Of a stretch of DNA of 64,000 nucleotides, positions 61,501 to 64,000 are shown piece by piece. The position numbers were made by a program, and so were the translations under genes. The stretch is from Brachypodius melanocephalos (taxonomy: Eukaryota > Chordata > Aves > Passeriformes > Pycnonotidae). How positions within the stretch are numbered: the stretch's first letter is position 1; every line of letters begins with the position of its first letter. The stretch covers positions 26,703,604 to 26,767,603 of the forward strand of contig VZSR01000520.1 in NCBI GenBank assembly GCA_013398615.1. The letters run 5' to 3'. The notes beneath the pieces are model-generated. The model did not search any database. It was given only the letters and a program-made list of their open reading frames with translations, and had not been told where the DNA came from.

Positions 61501-62895
61501 CAAATGTATTCAAAACTGTCTGATGAAAATAAAGCTAAAGGAGAACTTGCCGGTAATTAAATCTTGTCTTGCCTTTAATAAGATGGAGCTTTGGTAAAAT
61601 GGTGTTACAGGCTTCAAGTATTAATTCCAGTAAAAACTGAATTAAGTTTACATTAATAACTACTTGATTTTTTAAATTAATGTTTAAGTTGCTTTGCTAT
61701 TTTAAATACATGATTTTAGACATAGAGCAATCGAAGTTGCAAATTTGCTTGTATTCTGTTGGAATTTTCTGTAACTATTAAGTTATAGAATCTTAAAATA
61801 CAAGAGCAAAGTGATGTTAATAAATACATAATACCTCCTTTACATAATTTCTGTACATGAAACAGTGAAGTTTTAATGTTAATTTTAAAGCCATCAATTA
61901 AAAGGGTAGCTTAATTATAGTTAGTTTGTAATGGGTGCAAGCTCAGTCCTTAAAATATAAAGTACTGCATTTAGAGAATTGAACTTGCAAACATCCTGCT
62001 CTGTTTCTTTTCCTCTATTGTGTAGGACGTACTGAATTAAACCTTATGAAATGATAAACCACTCAGATTCAAATAAAAACTTGTAATTAGATGTTGCTTT
62101 CATAATCATAGCCAGCAGAGTAGCCATCATTTATGAATGTATGGCTTTGTTGTTTGGGTGGTGAATGCTGTGCCAGACTGATTTTTCAGTTTCTTACAGT
62201 CCTTTAAACATATTTCTTGTGCTAGTGAGTTTTTCAAATTGACTGTAGCTCTGTCCCATAAAGATATTCAAACTTAGTTGAAGCTTAGTTACATTTCTTG
62301 AAAAGAGGCACAGGAATAGTAAATAGGAGAAGAAACATGACTTTGAGTTCAGTTTGGAAAGATTAATGTAGTTTGACAAATCTGAGTTACCCATTCAGGC
62401 TATTGAGGAAGACCTGGTGGGGGTAAATCTGAAATAACAACTGATGGTGCTAGTTTTACTCCTTCAGTCAAATAATTACAATAATAAGAACCCTAAATGA
62501 AAATTTAGATTCTGAATTATGAAACTGAGTTGTTTTCAAAGAAGTTATGTGGTTTGGAGCAAAGGCCTGATACACACACATGGCTGCACTTTGTGGCAGG
62601 TAGAGAATATAGTTGCTGGTTTCTCATTTTGTGTCATGTATTGAAATATACTAACTTTGTATCTTATGTTATTAAATCAACATAGGATCAAAGGTTTTAC
62701 AGACTTTTTGTATATTAAAATATTGATCCCAGTATAATTATCTCTAAATTTGACAGAACGCATAGAACACCTTCAAAGCCAACAAGCTTCCTTGCAGTCC
62801 GAAAATGAACGTTTCGAAAGTGAAGTTCAAAAGCTTCAGCAGAAACTTAAAGTAATGACTGAGCTTTACCAAGAAAATGAAATGAAACTGCACAG
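40464..62895 (+). CDS. MIA2: MIA2 / cTAGE5 (TALI), continues past the right edge
   Basis: Codes the TANGO1-like ER exit-site receptor that binds cargo in the lumen and recruits SEC23/SEC12 on the cytosolic side for export of bulky cargo such as lipoproteins. The full-length reading starts with a signal peptide (about 22 residues; RILLLVISFAA core), then the SH3-like MIA domain (about 45-112; DYSGPDCRYLNFKAGEEI, GKDFGYFPRDAV), a long acidic luminal region (113-597), a membrane helix (about 617-638; IVICAGIVGALTILLFLY) and cytosolic coiled coils up to KVMTELYQENEMKLH. The C-terminal proline-rich SEC23-binding part lies beyond the window. Exon phases are consistent wherever both neighbours are visible; one coiled-coil exon runs into an N gap. 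A shorter cTAGE5 form starts at 50517. Confidence 0.93.
42178..42311 (+). CDS. MIA2: MIA2 exon 2 (SH3-like domain, first half)
   Basis: Reads AMSRVQATTDYSGPDCRYLN, then FKAGEEIIVYSKLSRKNENL and WTGS. The acceptor attccag gives the phase needed by exon 1. Donor gtaagt. Confidence 0.92.
43572..43658 (+). CDS. MIA2: MIA2 exon 3 (SH3-like domain, second half)
   Basis: 29 codons with KGKDFGYFPRDAVKVEEVLI. Acceptor cttttacag, donor gtaaac. Confidence 0.93.
43975..45112 (+). CDS. MIA2: MIA2 exon 4 (acidic luminal domain)
   Basis: 379 codons plus one base, opening ETDFLCLHEDKYTFENEDN and rich in Glu, Asp, Ser and Asn. Three aromatic modules recur: SSWISRWF at 44281, SGWFQGGLTSFLYFG at 44452 and SNWFNLGLSDVLNFG at 44650. 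Human MIA2 has similar W-F...FG blocks. Donor gttagt. Confidence 0.93.
45238..46800 (+). pseudogene. Coding-like tract broken by frameshifts and stops in MIA2 intron 4
   Basis: After a plausible acceptor (ccctcag, phase 1 as needed after exon 4) the frame runs about 50 codons, ends at a stop, and the coding-like reading resumes in another frame. It then shifts again at the A run near 45482 and stays open to 45733. Further downstream, coding-like pieces such as EDWTTLDALAYRLSERSNKL (near 46015) are separated by stops. The composition resembles the polar luminal exon of MIA2. It looks like a decayed extension of that exon, but this rests on reading by eye. Use of its first part as a short alternative exon is not excluded. 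Confidence 0.4.
48266..48481 (+). CDS. MIA2: MIA2 exon 5 (luminal)
   Basis: 72 codons, phase 1 to 1, acidic and Ser-rich, including EHEMYVAVDSEHDRDQDSKA. Acceptor ttatgtgcag, donor gtaagt. Identified by splice sites, phase and composition more than by sequence identity. Confidence 0.8.
48632..48732 (+). CDS. MIA2: MIA2 exon 6 (luminal, before the membrane exon)
   Basis: Reads GDWIHQILLCLNALEIRETI and ends VMIIIKR in phase 0, so it is the only candidate seen that bridges phase 1 (exon 5) to phase 0 (membrane exon). The hydrophobic pattern resembles the human segment at this place. Donor gtaaga. Confidence 0.7.
48813..48855. repeat. Poly(A)-rich simple repeat
   Basis: Interrupted A run in a MIA2 intron, about 80 bp after the exon 6 donor. 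Confidence 0.85.
49051..49113. repeat. T/G-rich (TTTG)n simple repeat
   Basis: Imperfect TTTG/TTTTG microsatellite in a MIA2 intron. The Phe/Trp/Val-rich open frame through it is an artefact. Confidence 0.85.
49930..50516 (+). promoter_or_regulatory. MIA2: Internal CpG-island promoter for short cTAGE5
   Basis: A GC-rich island inside the MIA2 gene, upstream of a new first exon whose ATG lies in a YY1-type AAGATGGCGGC motif at 50514-50524. Mammalian MIA2 loci are known to have a separate cTAGE5 start lacking the luminal domain, which fits this layout. Confidence 0.8.
50166..50192 (+). CDS. MIA2: Candidate alternative cTAGE5 first exon
   Basis: ATG followed by EAAGAARE, then a gtcagt donor in phase 0, which could splice to the membrane exon at 51632. 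Very short and weakly supported; human cTAGE5 also starts with a short Met-Glu leader. Confidence 0.2.
50517..50639 (+). CDS. MIA2: Short cTAGE5 first exon
   Basis: 41 codons, starting MAAGGRGGPAAGTGIGTAGL and ending with AGEGLRW, then a gtgagt donor in phase 0. It joins the membrane exon to give a form without the MIA/SH3 and luminal parts. GC-rich and Gly/Ala-rich, so conservation is hard to judge; position and phase support it. Confidence 0.8.
51060..51372 (+). mobile_element. CR1 LINE 3' end in MIA2 intron
   Basis: Collinear with the CR1 3' end: GGCACTTTTTACAAGGACAC, then TTGTCCAGAGAAGCTGTGGA, the GTTCAAGGGAAGGCTGGATG block and TTTTAGGTCCCTTTCAACCC. Same orientation as MIA2 and 5'-truncated. 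Confidence 0.9.
51632..51763 (+). CDS. MIA2: MIA2/cTAGE5 membrane exon
   Basis: 44 codons: AVASLPEDMRPGPDLYGFPW, then the membrane helix and LYRSYQS. Shared by long and short forms, phase 0 to 0. The gtaagt donor at 51764-51769 is followed by an LTR at 51772. Confidence 0.96.
51772..52336 (-). mobile_element. Solo LTR (avian ERVL-like), antisense to MIA2
   Basis: The minus strand reads the familiar avian LTR opening (CTGGTTTTGTCTGGAATAGA) and the plus-strand left end reads TGTGGTTTAACCCCAG. No internal proviral sequence is present, so it is a solo LTR. AAGTGT occurs at 51766-51771 and 52337-52342 and is the likely target duplication, though the right-hand LTR end is not a clean CA. Assignment to the ERVL class is from memory of such LTRs. 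Confidence 0.8.
54245..54266 (+). CDS. MIA2: MIA2 22-bp microexon
   Basis: Reads VRSRLYV plus one base, the conserved juxtamembrane stretch of cTAGE5. Acceptor after a long T run, donor gtaagc. Confidence 0.92.
54381..54469 (+). CDS. MIA2: MIA2 coiled-coil exon (GREKQLANKIAEL)
   Basis: Completes the Gly codon and reads REKQLANKIAELVEEKCKIL, ending LCKKE in phase 0. Donor gtaaca. Confidence 0.94.
54865..54898 (+). CDS. MIA2: MIA2 coiled-coil exon cut by gap
   Basis: Acceptor ccttttcag, then FEDLQLSLKDG before the N run. The counterpart human exon has about 15 more residues after this point, so its 3' end and donor are probably in the gap. Confidence 0.8.
54899..54998. other. Assembly gap (100 N)
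   Basis: 100 N placeholder inside MIA2, cutting a coiled-coil exon. True size unknown. Confidence 0.97.
55080..55190 (+). CDS. MIA2: MIA2 coiled-coil exon (EMHEKLNKSN)
   Basis: 37 codons with EKLNKSNLKLNEEIENLERE. Acceptor ttgatttag, donor gtaaga. Confidence 0.94.
55500..55571 (+). CDS. MIA2: MIA2 coiled-coil exon (VAEIQEKVESL)
   Basis: 24 codons: VAEIQEKVESLENEEKSIQS then QIDE. Donor gtatgt. Confidence 0.93.
55985..56089 (+). CDS. MIA2: MIA2 coiled-coil exon (AKSTVKVYQIN)
   Basis: 35 codons with QINTERLKTSVQDAVDENSH and LQESEKQ. Donor gtagat. Followed by the longest intron seen in this gene's cTAGE5 part. Confidence 0.94.
56090..59661 (+). other. MIA2: Large MIA2 intron
   Basis: 3.6 kb, T-rich, with no transposon, RNA gene or hidden exon recognised; flanking exons join in phase 0. 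Confidence 0.7.
59662..59784 (+). CDS. MIA2: MIA2 coiled-coil exon (LLREAEGWGERL)
   Basis: 41 codons with EAEGWGERLSELNEQTKMFE and VLKNKESQIK. Donor gtaaat. Confidence 0.95.
60315..60438 (+). CDS. MIA2: MIA2 exon (SLTQYILNMKDW)
   Basis: 41 codons plus one base; coiled coil then an acidic linker, EDGDAEDNHWDTDIKGETEN. Donor gtatgc. Confidence 0.94.
61231..61280 (+). CDS. MIA2: MIA2 exon (QKRTVKKLIYAAK), tandem acceptor
   Basis: Reads DDEQKRTVKKLIYAAK. The acceptor is AAGCAG, so splicing can start at 61231 or 61234, adding or skipping one Ala without a frame change. Donor gtacgt. Confidence 0.92.
61462..61552 (+). CDS. MIA2: MIA2 coiled-coil exon (LNACLKTMEAERD)
   Basis: 30 codons plus one base: LNACLKTMEAERDQMYSKLS then DENKAKGELA. 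Donor gtaatt. Confidence 0.94.
62757..62895 (+). CDS. MIA2: MIA2 coiled-coil exon, last in window
   Basis: Reads ERIEHLQSQQASLQSENERF and QKLKVMTELYQENEMKLH, ending two bases into the next codon. Donor gtgctg. About 45-50% of the cTAGE5 protein is still to come. Confidence 0.95.
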
Positions 62896-64000
62896 GTGCT
62901 GCTTCCTCTTCTTATTTTCAATGCTTGCTGTTTGATTTGAATGTAACTCTGATTTAGGGGACTGAAAATTACTGAAAGTTTGAATACTGCTTTCCAGAAT
63001 TTCCTGAGTTGTGGAAACAATTTATTACACTTTCATGTATGTTTATGATTACAGTAGTTTTATAGAAACTGTTTCCATGAAACAATTAATTCATTTTAGG
63101 ACTTTTCCAGAAGCAAGTACAGAAAACAAGAAGCAACAGATTTATAATCTATGCAAGTCAGGCAATTAAAGTGGGAAAGCTTGATTATTTTTTCTTTAAT
63201 TAAATTATAGTATGATGTAATACATGTGTCAAAGTTGCTGAGAGAAAATCAGTAGGTGTTTTAACTTTGAGATATATTTTTCTTAGTAAAAAGAGGAATG
63301 TTGAGATATATGTAAAACTAAATTTAAAACATAGGCAAGCTCTTGTTTGTAAGCAACAAGAACCCTTGTTGGTGAGCAACATAAAACCCTTGTAAATCAG
63401 GCCTTCCTCACCAAGAAAACCAGAATAGGAAGGCTGTACTATCTGCCTCACAGTCAGAGTGTTAGTGGGGATTATGACCTAGTGATTGAAGTCAGAAATA
63501 TGTTTAGGACTGGAAATCAAAGTCGATTGGTCCAGGGCATGTAGTAACCTTCAGGAGTGTGTGTGTGGCAGCAGGGTGCATCACTTTAGGCATGATGGTA
63601 AAATTACAGTGTTACTAATCAGAAATTATTTCTTCAAAGAGTGGGCATAATCCTGAAGACAGCAAGAGAATCAGCACAAGACTAGATCCTGTACTGAGCA
63701 GTGTGCAGGACTTTTTTGAAATATTACTTTCAGTAGTCTGCTCTATAGTATATATATTTGTGTAGATATTTAGCATCTTTGTAGATGCAACAAATCTTAG
63801 AAATCACTGCATTAGCATTTTGATTTTTAAAAGAGAGTAGGGAGGGACTGGGAAGGAACCTGTTAAAAAGAAGATACAATAAGCAGGCTGAAAGCAGACA
63901 GTGTGGATGATATTTAAAAATAACTTCACTAAAACACAGCAATGTACGCTGCCTATCAGAGAATCTTAGGAAAGCCAGAAAGGAGGGTGGAGAAGCTGGT
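62896..64000 (+). other. MIA2: MIA2 intron to window edge
   Basis: The next conserved exon (after MKLHR) was not found in these 1.1 kb, and no repeat or RNA gene was recognised. Confidence 0.7.

Noticed and set aside
1..64000. CRISPR arrays, operons, bacterial islands, rRNA genes
   Set aside because: None seen; spliced vertebrate genes and avian repeats explain the window.

Overview
The window is vertebrate nuclear DNA, almost certainly from a bird. It holds intron-rich genes with GT-AG splice sites, CpG-island promoters, truncated CR1 LINE 3' ends and avian-type endogenous retrovirus LTRs. The gene order SEC23A(-) GEMIN2(+) TRAPPC6B(-) PNN(+) MIA2/CTAGE5(+) matches the segment known from human 14q21.1. 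The species cannot be fixed from sequence alone. Exon limits below were read by eye from homology, splice consensus and intron phase. Every junction between fully visible exons keeps the reading frame.

Layout. 1-4.5 kb: 5' end of SEC23A on the minus strand (start-codon exon 312-553, CpG-island promoter near 3.5-4.5 kb). 4.5-7.0 kb: intergenic. 7.0-17.7 kb: GEMIN2, complete, 10 coding exons, 263 aa. Two CR1 fragments and a 2.4-kb internally deleted class-II (ERVK-like) provirus with a perfect 6-bp target duplication lie in its introns. 17.7-18.4 kb: short convergent spacer. 18.4-about 23.1 kb: TRAPPC6B on the minus strand; the last four coding exons are visible, and the first ~50 codons are probably hidden by a 100-N gap at 22667-22766. 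22.8-23.7 kb: shared GC-rich, CCAAT-rich bidirectional promoter of TRAPPC6B and PNN. 23.7-33.6 kb: PNN, complete, 9 coding exons, 694 aa. 33.6-40.4 kb: intergenic. 40.4 kb to the right edge: MIA2, starting with a signal-peptide exon, then the SH3-like MIA domain, an acidic luminal domain, a transmembrane exon and cTAGE5 coiled-coil exons; it runs off the window. An internal CpG island at about 49.9-50.7 kb supplies the separate first exon of the short cTAGE5 form. A second 100-N gap (54899-54998) interrupts one coiled-coil exon.

How the genes relate. SEC23A (COPII inner coat), TRAPPC6B (TRAPP tether) and MIA2/cTAGE5 (ER exit-site cargo receptor that recruits COPII) all serve ER-to-Golgi traffic. 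GEMIN2 (SMN complex, snRNP assembly) and PNN (splicing and exon-junction factor) serve RNA processing. This is conserved vertebrate synteny, not an operon.

No new biological system was found. The points most worth a second look are: an LTR inserted 8 bp past a MIA2 splice donor; a decayed coding-like tract inside MIA2; an HNF1-like site before MIA2; a TCTCGCGAGA element before GEMIN2; a CCAAT array between TRAPPC6B and PNN; the gag-integrase-env deletion provirus; and the two gaps that remove coding exons.
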